From an uncultured Flavobacteriales bacterium (GTDB lineage: Bacteria > Bacteroidota > Bacteroidia > Flavobacteriales_F > PHOS-HE28): a stretch of DNA of 64,000 nucleotides. Every line of letters starts with the position of its first letter. Position 1 is the stretch's first letter. This document shows, one piece after another, positions 26,054 to 35,137 of this stretch. Both the position numbers and the translations under genes were made by a program. Below the pieces are notes generated by a model. The model was not told the origin of the DNA, made no database searches, and saw only the letters and a list, made by a program, of their open reading frames with translations. The stretch lies in assembly GCA_937872175.1 (NCBI GenBank), contig CALMPI010000042.1, forward strand, positions 23,989 through 87,988, written 5' to 3'.

Positions 26054-28546
26054 TTACATCTCCATGCCCCCACCGTCGCCGGCATCGCGCTGCGGCTGAC
26101 GGCGCCGGAAGAGGGAGCTGTTCTGCTCGCCGAACTTCCACGTGAGGGTGAAGCGCACGAAGCGCATCTCGCGCCGGCGGTAGCTCTCCTGTTCGAAGAA
26201 GGCCGTTTCCACCGTGTTGCCCCAGCGACGCGTGAAGAACACATCGTTCACCGATACCACGGCGTTCAACCGGCGCGTGATGTCCTTGCCCACCGAAAGG
26301 TCCACCCCGTACTGTTCCAGGCCACGCCCCTGCGGCTGCACGCGGGGTCCCTCGTACTCGCCGTTCACCTGCACGGACCAGTCCTTCGGCAGGCGGTAGT
26401 TCACGAGCAACTTGGCGTTCCACTGGAAGCCCGTGTTCCGCACACCGCCGTCGGCGGAGGACAAGGCCACGTCCAGGTATTGCGCCGTTCCGCTCAGCGT
26501 GAGCTGGAGGCCCTGCACCGGTTCCACCTTCAGCACGTTCTCCCAGCCGGCGGTGACGCTGTGGCTGCCGTTCACGAAGGTGTTCAGCAGCACGGTGCTG
26601 TCGGTGGCCAGCGGTGTGCTGTAGCCCGTGATCACATCCTCCGTGTAGCGTCCGAACACGCTGGTGAGCCAGCTGGCCCTGCCCTTCCAGAAGGGGAGCA
26701 GATGGTTCACCTCGGCCAGGTTGTTCATCTCCGGCGCCAGGCCCGGGTTGCCGATGCGCACGTTGCGGGCGTCGCTGAACATGATGAAGGGCATGATCTG
26801 CCAGAAGCGCGGCCGGTCGATCTTGCGCGAGAAGTTCACCTGCAGTTCGCGCATGCTGCCCGGCCACCGGTGCACCAGGTAGACCGCGGGGAACAGCGCC
26901 TTGAGCAGGTCCTGACCGCCATCCGGGTACTTGTAGCTGAACACCTGGTCCTTGCCGATCAGCTCCGTTTCGAACCACGTCTGCTCGAACCGAAGCCCGG
27001 CCTGGAGGCTCCAGCGTTCGCTGAGCGTCCGCGTCCAGTTCACGTAGGCCGCGTTGATCACATCCGTGATCCGGTAGTCGTTGGTGAGCGCACTGTCCAG
27101 CTCGCCTGACGGCGTCTGTGGCGTGGTGAGCAGCACGTCCAGCCAGGTGCGGTCCCACTTCAGGTTGCTCTTCACCCCGTATTCCAGCTTGCTCCGTTCG
27201 CTCAGCGGGTCCGCCATGTCGAACTGGAAGGACCACTGGTCGTAGTACGATCCGCCCAGGTTGTCCTGGATGCGCGGCGTGGTGGTGTCCGGGCCGCCAT
27301 CCGCGATGAAGCGCCGGAGGTCGAAGCGCGAATCGCTGTCGCGGTCCCAGCGGTTGTACGTGAGGTCCACCGACCACTCCTTGCCCTCCTTGGGGGTCTT
27401 GTGCCGGAAGGCCAGCTGGCCGTTGAGGCTCCGGGTCCGCGTCTCCGTGTCGTTCACCTGCGTGCCGTAGGTGCTCACCGCTCCATCGGACGCGCGGCTC
27501 TCGAAGGTCTGGCTCTCGCGCCCGGACATGTTGTGGAAGCGCGATCCCAGGGACAGGGACAGCACGCTTCGGTTGCTGACCTGCACATCCGTTCCGAACC
27601 GGCCGCCAAAGGACCTGCGTCCCGACCGGTTGTCCGTGCGCTGTTCGAAGGTGCCCGCCGGCACACCTTGGGCCAGGTCCGTGCGCAGGGTGAGCCCGTC
27701 GGTGACGTTGGTGCCGCCGTTGTAGTTGGCGCTGAGGTTGAAGCCCCAGCGGCCTTCGCGCAGGTTGACGTTGGCACCGGCCTGGTAGCGGTCGTTCGTG
27801 CCCACCCCCGCCTGCATCTGACCGCTGTACCCGGGCTTGGTGCTCTTCTTCAGCACCACATTGATGATGCCACCGGTGGTGTTGGCATCGAAGATCACCG
27901 ATGGGTTGGTGATCACCTCCACGCGTTCGATCTCCTCGGCCGGGATCTGTTCCAGGGTCAGTGAGGAGGGGCGACCATCCACCAGGATCTGGGGGCGGGC
28001 CCCCCGCATCTCCACGTTGCCTTCCAGGTCCACGCTCAGCCCGGGCACGTTCTTCATCACGTCCACACCCGATCCACCGCGTGCGGCCAGGTCCTTGTCC
28101 ACGTTGAACACGCGCCTGTCCACCAACATCTGCATCGGGCTCCTCTCGCGCACCACCGTGGCCTCCTGCAGCACGCCGGCGTCGGCCTCCAGCCTCAGGT
28201 TGCCCAGGTCGACCTCGCTCCGGTCGCGGGTCACCTCCACGGTCTGTTCGATGGTGCGGTAGCCCAGAAAGCTCACCTGCACGCGATACCGTCCGCCCGG
28301 CACCGGTTCCAGCAGGAAATCGCCGTTGCCCCGCACCATGGTGCCGGTGATCACGCTGTCCCTGCTGCCGGCGAACAGGGTCACTGTGGCGAACTCGGCG
28401 CCCTTGCCGCTCACCGCGTCGATCACCTTACCGTAGACACGGCCGCTCACCGGACGTCCGCCACCCCCTGGCCGTTGGGCCGGTAGTACGGTCACCCACC
28501 CGAAAGCGAACAGCAGGAGGAGCGCCCGAGGGCAGGGGAGGGACAT
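26054..28546 (-). CDS. TonB-dependent-receptor-like outer membrane beta-barrel protein
   Basis: The 830-residue protein has a signal peptide (cleaved near VLPAQ) and a carboxypeptidase-regulatory domain (GRVYGKVIDAVSGKGAEFAT to SFLGYRTIEQTVEV). A plug domain follows (VDVMKNVPGLSVDLEGNV, ILVDGRPSSLT, GGIINVVLKKS), then a long barrel of the outer-membrane beta-barrel family 3 type. The substrate is unknown. It converges on the HmuY lipoprotein gene with 5 bp between stops, so it is a separate transcript. The C-terminus (GDGGGMEM) lacks the usual terminal aromatic residue, which is not rare in this subfamily. Confidence 0.88.
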   Translation of the reverse strand: MSLPCPRALLLLFAFGWVTVLPAQRPGGGGRPVSGRVYGKVIDAVSGKGAEFATVTLFAGSRDSVITGTMVRGNGDFLLEPVPGGRYRVQVSFLGYRTIEQTVEVTRDRSEVDLGNLRLEADAGVLQEATVVRERSPMQMLVDRRVFNVDKDLAARGGSGVDVMKNVPGLSVDLEGNVEMRGARPQILVDGRPSSLTLEQIPAEEIERVEVITNPSVIFDANTTGGIINVVLKKSTKPGYSGQMQAGVGTNDRYQAGANVNLREGRWGFNLSANYNGGTNVTDGLTLRTDLAQGVPAGTFEQRTDNRSGRRSFGGRFGTDVQVSNRSVLSLSLGSRFHNMSGRESQTFESRASDGAVSTYGTQVNDTETRTRSLNGQLAFRHKTPKEGKEWSVDLTYNRWDRDSDSRFDLRRFIADGGPDTTTPRIQDNLGGSYYDQWSFQFDMADPLSERSKLEYGVKSNLKWDRTWLDVLLTTPQTPSGELDSALTNDYRITDVINAAYVNWTRTLSERWSLQAGLRFEQTWFETELIGKDQVFSYKYPDGGQDLLKALFPAVYLVHRWPGSMRELQVNFSRKIDRPRFWQIMPFIMFSDARNVRIGNPGLAPEMNNLAEVNHLLPFWKGRASWLTSVFGRYTEDVITGYSTPLATDSTVLLNTFVNGSHSVTAGWENVLKVEPVQGLQLTLSGTAQYLDVALSSADGGVRNTGFQWNAKLLVNYRLPKDWSVQVNGEYEGPRVQPQGRGLEQYGVDLSVGKDITRRLNAVVSVNDVFFTRRWGNTVETAFFEQESYRRREMRFVRFTLTWKFGEQNSSLFRRRQPQRDAGDGGGMEM

Positions 28547-28648
28547 GGCGCAAAGCTACCGGGATGCCCTATGGCGGCTCTGCGCCATGCGGGATCTCCG
28601 GTCGAGATCAACAACTTTTCACAGGGACCGGGGGGGTGGAACGAAAGA

Positions 28649-28666
28649 GCCCCGCCGAAGCGGGGC
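28649..28666 (-). terminator. Intrinsic terminator after the RRM gene
   Basis: The 7-bp stem GCCCCGC/GCGGGGC with a stable tetraloop (TTCG on the minus strand) is followed on the minus strand by TCTTTCGTT. It lies about 25 bp after the stop codon of the RRM gene. Confidence 0.75.
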
Positions 28667-28689
28667 CCCTTTGTTGGCATGGGATGGGA

Positions 28690-29046
28690 TCACTCCTCGT
28701 CGCGACGGTAGGAGCGCTCGCCCCGATCGCGGAAACCGCCGCGGTCGTTGCGGTAGCCGCCACGGTCGCCACCACCTCCTCCGCGGAAGGGGCGGTCGCC
28801 CTCCGGACGGGGGCGGGCCTCGTTCACCACGAGGTCACGGCCATGGAAGTTCTTGCCGTTGGTGGCCTCGATGGCCTGACGGCCGGCGTTGTCATCGGAC
28901 ATCTCCACGAATCCGAAGCCGCGGCTCCGGTTGGTGGCCTTGTCCATGATGATCTTGGCCGAGGTGACCTCGCCGTAAGGCTCGAAGAGCTCACGGAGGT
29001 CCTGGTCCTTCACAGAGTAAGGGACGTTGGCGACGTAAATGTTCAT
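28690..29046 (-). CDS. RRM-type RNA-binding protein with glycine/arginine tail
   Basis: The 118-residue protein is one RNA recognition motif plus a disordered tail. RNP2 is IYVANV (residues 3-8) and RNP1 is RGFGFVEM (42-49), with aromatic residues that stack on RNA. Residues 83-118 are RGG-like and acidic at the very end. Such small bacterial RRM proteins are known from Bacteroidota and cyanobacteria and are thought to bind RNA broadly, sometimes as cold-shock proteins. The ATG at 29046 starts the RRM itself; longer frames add unrelated residues. Single-gene transcript with its own promoter and terminator. Confidence 0.93.
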   Translation of the reverse strand: MNIYVANVPYSVKDQDLRELFEPYGEVTSAKIIMDKATNRSRGFGFVEMSDDNAGRQAIEATNGKNFHGRDLVVNEARPRPEGDRPFRGGGGGDRGGYRNDRGGFRDRGERSYRRDEE

Positions 29047-29383
29047 GCGTTCTACTGACGTGTTTGGTTGGTCTTTGCCTGTGCCGGGGTGGTCTCGCCA
29101 AAGCACACCACGGTCGTTGGGCGGCACGAAAGTAGGCAGAAGTCCGATCCCGGCAAGTACCCCCCGCCCGGCAGGCCGTTCCCCTTGGGGCTTCCCGACC
29201 CCGTCCCGGTGCGACGTGCCACCCGACAGGAGGTGCATCGCCGGGGCCGGCGGCCACACCGGTCAGGCCCGGCGCCGCTCTGCAGCCCGCCGGTCGGTCC
29301 CCGTTCGTCCCTGCCGGTCATCCACCCACCGGTCCATCCCTTTCGCCGCGGTCCGGCGCCCTCACAGCCCTCAGTTTCGGCCC
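29047..29383. other. 337-bp divergent intergenic region
   Basis: This gap lies between the RRM gene and the adaptor gene. The half next to the RRM gene holds its leader of about 80 nt and a candidate promoter at 29127-29156. In the other half (29160-29383) I see only GC-rich sequence, and no clear promoter, hairpin with a T-run, or short gene. Confidence 0.6.
29127..29156 (-). promoter_or_regulatory. Candidate promoter of the RRM gene
   Basis: On the minus strand TTG (complement of 29154-29156) is followed after 19 bp by TACTTTCG (complement of 29127-29134), one mismatch from the Bacteroidetes -7 consensus TAnnTTTG. It would give a 5' leader of roughly 75 nt. Confidence 0.45.
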
Positions 29384-30631
29384 ATGGACCGCGTCATCGA
29401 CCCCAGGCCGGCCCGGCGAAGGCGGGTGATCGCGTTCGGAGGAACGGTCGTCGTGTTCCTCGTCGCCCTGGCCCTCTGGGGCGGCTCGTTCGCCACCAGC
29501 CGGGTCCGTGTGGAGACCGCCAGGGTCACCATCGGTGTGGTGGAACGGGGCCTCTTCAAGGAGTTCATCCCCGTCACCGGCACGGTGCAGCCCATCCAGA
29601 CGGTGTTCCTGGACGCGCTCGAAGGGGGCACCGTGAAGCACCGGTTCGTGGAGGACGGCACGCACGTGAAGGCGGGCGACCCCATCATCGAGCTCAGCAA
29701 CCCGCAGTTGCACATGGACGCCATCAACCGCGAGGCACAGTTGCTCGACCAGCAGAACAACCTGCGCAACACCCGTCTGGCGATGGACCAGCAGACCACC
29801 CGACTGCGGGACGAACTGCTGAACCTGGACAAGGAACTGAAGCGGCTCGAACGCGACCAGCGGGTCAACGACCGTCTGCTCCGTGATTCACTGCTCGCGC
29901 AGAACACCTACATGGCCGACCGGGAGAACCTGGAGTACATGCGGGCGAAGCGCATGCTGCTGGCCGCGAACGTCCGCAGTGATTCGCTCTTCCGCCTCAG
30001 CCAGATGGGCTCCATCAGCAGCAACCTCGAGCTGATCCAGCAGAACCTCCACTTCCTGCGCGAGAACCTGCAGAACCTGGTGATCACGGCGCCGATCGAC
30101 GGGCAGCTCAGCGGGCTCAACGTGGAGCTGGGCCAGACGCGGCAGCGCGGTGAACGCATCGCCCAGATCGACGTGCTGGAGCGCTTCAAGGTGCGCGCAC
30201 GGATCCCCGAGCACTATGTGAGCCGTGTCGTCATCGGCCTTCAGGGCACCTTCATCCATGCCGGTTCGGAGCACACCATCGAGGTGTTCAAGGTGTATCC
30301 CGAAGTGAGCAACGGCGAGTTCGATGTGGACCTGCGGTTCACGGGTGCGACGCCGGCCGACATCCGCCGCGGGCAGACCTTCCAGGTGCGGCTCCAGCTC
30401 AGCGAGGACATGGAGGCCGTGATGCTGCCACGCGGCCCCTTCTTCCAGGATACCGGCGGCCAGTGGGTGTTCGTGGTCGATGCCGAAGGCAGGGCCACCC
30501 GGCGCGAGCTGAAGCTGGGCCGACAGAACCCCGATATGTACGAGGTGATCGAAGGACTGCGGCCCGGCGATCGCGTCGTGACCAGCCGATACAGCGCGTT
30601 CAACGATGCGGACGAGCTCCTGATCCAATAG
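29384..30631 (+). CDS. HlyD-type periplasmic adaptor subunit
   Basis: The 415-residue protein has a single N-terminal transmembrane helix (about residues 16-35) and a split lipoyl domain: KHRFVEDGTHVKAGDPIIEL before, and LVITAPIDGQLSGLNVELGQ after, a coiled-coil hairpin of about 100 residues. A beta-barrel and a membrane-proximal domain end it. Adaptors of this kind join an inner-membrane exporter to an outer-membrane channel or assist MacB-like pumps. It starts a three-gene set with an ABC ATPase and an FtsX-type permease. No outer-membrane channel gene is nearby. Confidence 0.88.
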   Translation: MDRVIDPRPARRRRVIAFGGTVVVFLVALALWGGSFATSRVRVETARVTIGVVERGLFKEFIPVTGTVQPIQTVFLDALEGGTVKHRFVEDGTHVKAGDPIIELSNPQLHMDAINREAQLLDQQNNLRNTRLAMDQQTTRLRDELLNLDKELKRLERDQRVNDRLLRDSLLAQNTYMADRENLEYMRAKRMLLAANVRSDSLFRLSQMGSISSNLELIQQNLHFLRENLQNLVITAPIDGQLSGLNVELGQTRQRGERIAQIDVLERFKVRARIPEHYVSRVVIGLQGTFIHAGSEHTIEVFKVYPEVSNGEFDVDLRFTGATPADIRRGQTFQVRLQLSEDMEAVMLPRGPFFQDTGGQWVFVVDAEGRATRRELKLGRQNPDMYEVIEGLRPGDRVVTSRYSAFNDADELLIQ

Positions 30632-30638
30632 CAGCCAC

Positions 30639-30668
30639 GGTCCTGCGCACCTCGCGTGTTGCAGGACC
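30639..30668. other. Hairpin between adaptor and ATPase genes
   Basis: The perfect 8-bp inverted repeat GGTCCTGC/GCAGGACC with a 14-nt loop lies 8 bp after the adaptor stop codon. There is no T-run, so it is more likely an mRNA stability or partial attenuation element than a terminator. Confidence 0.5.
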
Positions 30669-30707
30669 TGCCAACACGGAACGTCGATCACGATAACCCC
30701 CCACCCC

Positions 30708-31403
30708 ATGAGCCTCCTGAGCACCCGCAACCTCTCGAAGATCTATCGCACGGACACCGTGGAGACCACCGCCCTTCATGACGTGAGCATCGAGATCGAC
30801 CAGGGCGAGTTCGTGGCGATCATGGGACCCAGCGGCTGCGGCAAGTCCACATTGCTCAACATCATCGGACTGCTGGATCCACCCAGCAGCGGCAGCTACC
30901 TCGTGAACGGCGAGGACGTGAGCGGCTACAACGAGCGGCGGCGCGCCGAAGTGCGCAAGAGCACCATCGGCTTCGTCTTCCAGAGCTTCAACCTGATCGA
31001 CGAGCTCACCGTGGATGAGAACATCGAGCTTCCCTTGGTCTACACGCGGATGGGCAAGGCGGAACGCCGCCAGCGCGTGCAGCAGGCGATGGACCGCATG
31101 AACATCGCCCACAGGGCGAAGCACTTCCCCCAGCAGCTCAGCGGCGGACAGCAACAGCGCGTGGCCATCGCCCGGGCCGTGGTGAACAGCCCCAGGCTCA
31201 TCCTGGCCGACGAGCCCACGGGCAACCTGGACAGCGCGATGGGCGAGGAGGTGATGGGCCTGCTCACCGAGCTGAACAAGGCCGGCACCACCGTCATCAT
31301 CGTCACGCACAGCCTCCGCGATGCGGGCTACGCCCAGCGGACGATCAAGCTGCTCGACGGAAAGGTGGTGGCGGGCAACGTGCCGGCGCAGGCGCTGCTT
31401 TGA
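30708..31403 (+). CDS. MacB/LolD-type ABC transporter ATPase
   Basis: The 231-residue ATPase has Walker [10 protein letters not shown] (residues 40-48), the Q-loop FVFQSFNLI, signature [14 protein letters not shown], Walker [14 protein letters not shown] and the switch histidine in VTHS. It matches the MacB/LolD/FtsE-like group, which couples ATP hydrolysis to mechanical work on periplasmic partners. It ends 10 bp before the permease start and follows the adaptor, so the export complex is adaptor + ATPase + permease. Substrate unknown. Confidence 0.95.
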   Translation: MSLLSTRNLSKIYRTDTVETTALHDVSIEIDQGEFVAIMGPSGCGKSTLLNIIGLLDPPSSGSYLVNGEDVSGYNERRRAEVRKSTIGFVFQSFNLIDELTVDENIELPLVYTRMGKAERRQRVQQAMDRMNIAHRAKHFPQQLSGGQQQRVAIARAVVNSPRLILADEPTGNLDSAMGEEVMGLLTELNKAGTTVIIVTHSLRDAGYAQRTIKLLDGKVVAGNVPAQALL

Positions 31404-31413
31404 GAACGATGCC

Positions 31414-33831
31414 ATGTGGAAGAACCACCTTCTCATCGCCTGGCGCACCCTGAAGCGCGACAAGCTGTTCGCCGCGCTCAACATCCTCGGCCTCGCCATC
31501 GGCGTGGTCGCCTGCTTCCTCATCTACATCTACGTGCAGGATGAACTGAGCTACGATGCGCACCATCGGAAGGCCGACCGCATCTTCCGCATCCAGGCCC
31601 ATTACCACTTCGGCGATACGAAGGACGATTTCGGCATCACGCCCTTTCCGATCATGGATGTGCTGCTGCAGGAGTATCCGGAGATCGAGGCCGGGGTGTC
31701 GCTCTTCCAGCTGGGGCAGACCACGCTCGAGTTCAACGGCCAGCGCTTCACCGCCGAGCACGGCTACAACGCCGACACCAGCACCTTCCGCACCTTCGAC
31801 TTCACCTTCACGCACGGCGGGCCGGATGCGCTGGATGAGCCGGACCACATCGTGATCATGCAGGAGATGGCCACGCGCATGTTCGGCGCGGATGATCCCA
31901 TCGGCAAGCTGGTCACGCGCAATGGCCGCACGCTGAAGGTGGCGGGCGTGATCGATGAGAAAGCGGAGAGCACGCATATCCCCATGGGGGTCTTCATGAG
32001 CCGGCTGGGCCTGCCGCCGCAGGCGAAGGAGCAGCTTTCGCAAAGCTGGGGCAACAACAGCTGCTTCAACTACCTGGTGCTGGCGACGGGCACCAGCGCG
32101 GGCGATTTCCAAGGGAAGATCGATGCGTTCGTGGCCAAGCACATCCTCCCGCGCTGGGAGGGCTGGGGCTTCAAGGGCGAGATCCGCTTCAACCTGGAGC
32201 CGCTGCGCGAGGTGCACTTCAACAACGAGCTGATCTACGACACACCGAAGAAGGGCAACAAGGCCTACGTCACGCTCTTCGCGATCGTGGCGGTGCTCAT
32301 CCTGGCCATCGCGTGCATCAATTACATCAACATGAGCACCGCCGATGCCACGCGCCGCGCCAAGGAGGTGGCCCTTCGCAAGGTGAGCGGCGCGCAACGC
32401 GGGCAGCTCGTCGCGCAGTTCATCGGCGCCAGCGTCCTGATCGCGGTCATCGGCATCGTGGTCGCCCTGGGCCTGCTGTGGCTCTGCCTGCCCGCGTTCA
32501 ACTCCATCACCGGGAAGGAGATCGGCATGGGCCACCTGCTGCGCGGCAGCTTCTTCGCGGTCGTGCTGCTCATCGTGCTGCTCATCGGTGTCGTGGCGGG
32601 CAGCTATCCCGCCTTCTTCCTCTCGCGCTTCGCACCGCAGCTGCTGCTCAAGGAAGGCATCGCGAGCGGAGCCGGGAAGCAGCGCGTGCGCAAGGTGCTG
32701 ATGGGCGCGCAATTCGCCATCGCGCTCTTCATGGTCGTGGGTACGCTCGCGGTCTTCGCGCAACTGCACTGGCTGCGGAGCACCGACATGGGCTTCCGCA
32801 AGGAGAACCTGCTCACCATCACCATGCCCCGGCCGCCGGGGCCCGATACGCTCGCGTGGGATGCCCTGCGCCCGGTGAAGCAGGAGCTCATGCGTGAGAG
32901 CTTCGTCACCGGTGCCGCCTTCACCCAAAGCCTCCCCGGGAACAGCGGTGGCCGCTGGGTGCTGCGGGTGGTGACGCCGGATGGCAAGATCGACAAGCCC
33001 ATGCCCACCATGAACGTGGATCCCGACTTCCCGGAGGTGCTGGGCCTGCAGTTGGTGGCCGGTCGCATGTTCGATCCGGCCATCGCGAGCGACAACGACC
33101 GCGCGGTGGTGGTGAACGAGAGCGCCGTGCGCAGCTTCGGTTGGAAGGACCCGCTCGCGGAGAAGATCTACGTGCCCGGCGACAGCAGTGAGCAGGAGCT
33201 TTCCGTGATCGGCGTGGTGAAGGACTTCCACTATGCCAGTCTGCACACGCCGATCGAGCCGATGTGCCTTTTCCAGAGCGATCGCCGCTACGGTGCGGCC
33301 AACCTGGTGCTGCGTCTTGCTCCCGGTGATCCTTCCGCGCAGCTCGAAGCGCTGCAGGCGCGCTGGAAGGAATTGCGGCCCAACGACAGCTGGGAGGCCA
33401 GCTTCCTCACGGACAGCATCGCGCAGCTCTACCAGGCCGAGGACAAGCTCTACCGCGTCTTCGCGGCATTCGCCGTGCTCACCATCCTGCTCACCATCAT
33501 GGGCCTCTATGGGCTGGCGTATTTCACTGCCAGGCAGCGCACCCGCGAGATCGGTATCCGCAGGGTGCTGGGAGCGCCGGTGTCCGATATCGTCGGCAGG
33601 CTGAACAAGGAGTTCGTGGTGCTGCTGGGCCTGGCGCTCCTCGTGGCCTTCCCGCTGGCCTTCTACGCCATCGGCCGCTGGCTGGAGACCTTCGCCTACC
33701 ACACGGACATCTCACCGATGCTGTATGCAGCGGCCTTGCTCATCACCTTGGTGGTGACCGTGGTGACGGTGACGGTGCATGCGTACAGGGCCGCCGTGGC
33801 CGACCCGGTGAAGGCGCTGCGATACGAGTGA
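31414..33831 (+). CDS. FtsX/MacB-type ABC permease (805 aa)
   Basis: This inner-membrane protein has a first helix near residues 21-41 (LNILGLAIGVVACFLIYIYV), a MacB periplasmic core domain and an FtsX domain (ACINYINMSTADATRRAKEV, KVSGAQRGQLVAQFIGASVL). A second periplasmic domain and a second FtsX domain end it (REIGIRRVLGAPVSDIVGRL). The double arrangement is common in Bacteroidota permeases of about 800 residues. ATG 31414 was chosen because it starts the canonical MWKNHLLIAWRTLKRDK; an upstream frame overlaps the ATPase. It forms one operon with the ATPase. The second permease at 36278 has the same architecture. Confidence 0.92.
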   Translation: MWKNHLLIAWRTLKRDKLFAALNILGLAIGVVACFLIYIYVQDELSYDAHHRKADRIFRIQAHYHFGDTKDDFGITPFPIMDVLLQEYPEIEAGVSLFQLGQTTLEFNGQRFTAEHGYNADTSTFRTFDFTFTHGGPDALDEPDHIVIMQEMATRMFGADDPIGKLVTRNGRTLKVAGVIDEKAESTHIPMGVFMSRLGLPPQAKEQLSQSWGNNSCFNYLVLATGTSAGDFQGKIDAFVAKHILPRWEGWGFKGEIRFNLEPLREVHFNNELIYDTPKKGNKAYVTLFAIVAVLILAIACINYINMSTADATRRAKEVALRKVSGAQRGQLVAQFIGASVLIAVIGIVVALGLLWLCLPAFNSITGKEIGMGHLLRGSFFAVVLLIVLLIGVVAGSYPAFFLSRFAPQLLLKEGIASGAGKQRVRKVLMGAQFAIALFMVVGTLAVFAQLHWLRSTDMGFRKENLLTITMPRPPGPDTLAWDALRPVKQELMRESFVTGAAFTQSLPGNSGGRWVLRVVTPDGKIDKPMPTMNVDPDFPEVLGLQLVAGRMFDPAIASDNDRAVVVNESAVRSFGWKDPLAEKIYVPGDSSEQELSVIGVVKDFHYASLHTPIEPMCLFQSDRRYGAANLVLRLAPGDPSAQLEALQARWKELRPNDSWEASFLTDSIAQLYQAEDKLYRVFAAFAVLTILLTIMGLYGLAYFTARQRTREIGIRRVLGAPVSDIVGRLNKEFVVLLGLALLVAFPLAFYAIGRWLETFAYHTDISPMLYAAALLITLVVTVVTVTVHAYRAAVADPVKALRYE

Positions 33832-33840
33832 ACCAACGCC

Positions 33841-35049
33841 ATGCGTGCCGGACAGCCCATCGCCTCGATGCTCCTCCTGCTCCTCGCCGGCGCGGTCCGC
33901 GGGCAGTTCGAAGGCGACGACCGGCGCTACCGGTGCATCGCGCTGGAGGATCTTCCGGCCGAGCTCGCCGCCGCGCCGAACGCCCTGTTGCTCGATTTCC
34001 GATCGGTCGGGGAGTTCAACGATACCGCAGCATGGGCGGGGCTGAACATCGGTCGGTTGAAGGGGGCCATCCACATCGGCCACAAGGAGCTGCCCCATCG
34101 ACTTGCCGGGCTAGGCGTGGATCGGGACCGGCCCATCATCGTGTACTGCTCCCACAGCCAACGCAGCCGCCGTGCCAGCAACGCCCTTGTGGACAGCGGC
34201 TTCACCCATGTCATCAACCTCAACGCCGGGCTGAGCCGCTACTGGCTCGAACGGGACAGGCTGGGTCAGGTTTCGGACCTGATCGAGCGCGCGCAGCGTT
34301 ATGGTATCCTGAACGCCGTCGAGCTGTGCACGTTGCTGTCCGCGGGCCCGGTCAGCCTTGTGGACGTACGGCCCGACACCCTGCTCGACCTCGAGCACCG
34401 GCCTGAACGCGTGTGGGCGATGGGCCGCGTCAATGGCGCGGTCCACATCCCGCGAGCGGATCTGCCCGGCCGCATGCAGGAGCTTCCGCACGACAGACCC
34501 ATCGTGCTCTTCGATGAAGGCGGAAGCGATGCGCCCCGCGCAGCGGATCTCTTGTTGGACAATGGGTTCACGGACGTTCATGTGCTCTTCGATGGGCTGT
34601 CGGGGTTGATGGAGCTGCCGCCGGACCGCTTCCCCTGCCGTGCACCCACCTGGACCGCCACAGCGCCATATTCCGTCCTTCCTCCCACCGGACTGGATAC
34701 TGCTGCCATCAGCGCGGGGCGCTGGACCGTGATCGACGTGCGTGGCCGCCAGCAGTACGACGAGCGAGGTCCCAACGGACCACGAGCCATGAACCGGTTC
34801 CGAGGCGCGGTCCACATCCCGGCGGAGGAGCTGATGGCTCGCATCAACGAGCTTCCGACCGACCGGGGCCGACCGGTCCTGCTCGTCGGTGACATGACCG
34901 GTGGACCTGTGCTCGATGCGGCCCGATCGCTCACCGATCGGGGGTTCACGCATGTGCATACGCTGTCCGGCGGCATCTGGGGGTTGCGGTGGGCGGTCCA
35001 CAACCTGCCGGGATATGGAGCTTGGCGTTCCTGGCTCATGGACCCGTGA
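33841..35049 (+). CDS. Secreted triple-rhodanese protein, one active-site Cys
   Basis: The 402-residue protein has a signal peptide (MLLLLLAGAVRGQ) and three rhodanese-like domains. Domain 1 (about 30-150) has NALLLDFRSVGEFND and the loop CSHSQRS with nucleophile C103. Domain 2 (about 165-270) has VSLVDVRP but DEGGSD in place of the Cys loop. Domain 3 (about 285-390) has WTVIDVRGRQQYD but GDMTGG. Domains 2 and 3 should thus be catalytically dead. Rhodaneses handle sulfane sulfur; an envelope location suggests sulfide, cyanide or thiol chemistry outside the cytoplasm. It follows the permease by 9 bp. Confidence 0.85.
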   Translation: MRAGQPIASMLLLLLAGAVRGQFEGDDRRYRCIALEDLPAELAAAPNALLLDFRSVGEFNDTAAWAGLNIGRLKGAIHIGHKELPHRLAGLGVDRDRPIIVYCSHSQRSRRASNALVDSGFTHVINLNAGLSRYWLERDRLGQVSDLIERAQRYGILNAVELCTLLSAGPVSLVDVRPDTLLDLEHRPERVWAMGRVNGAVHIPRADLPGRMQELPHDRPIVLFDEGGSDAPRAADLLLDNGFTDVHVLFDGLSGLMELPPDRFPCRAPTWTATAPYSVLPPTGLDTAAISAGRWTVIDVRGRQQYDERGPNGPRAMNRFRGAVHIPAEELMARINELPTDRGRPVLLVGDMTGGPVLDAARSLTDRGFTHVHTLSGGIWGLRWAVHNLPGYGAWRSWLMDP

Positions 35050-35137
35050 TCGCGCACCGGCCGACGGCGTCCGTGGCAGAATGAACGGTACGCCATCGAA
35101 CGGGATGGTCGCTGCTTCGCCCGCAGCACTTTCGTGC

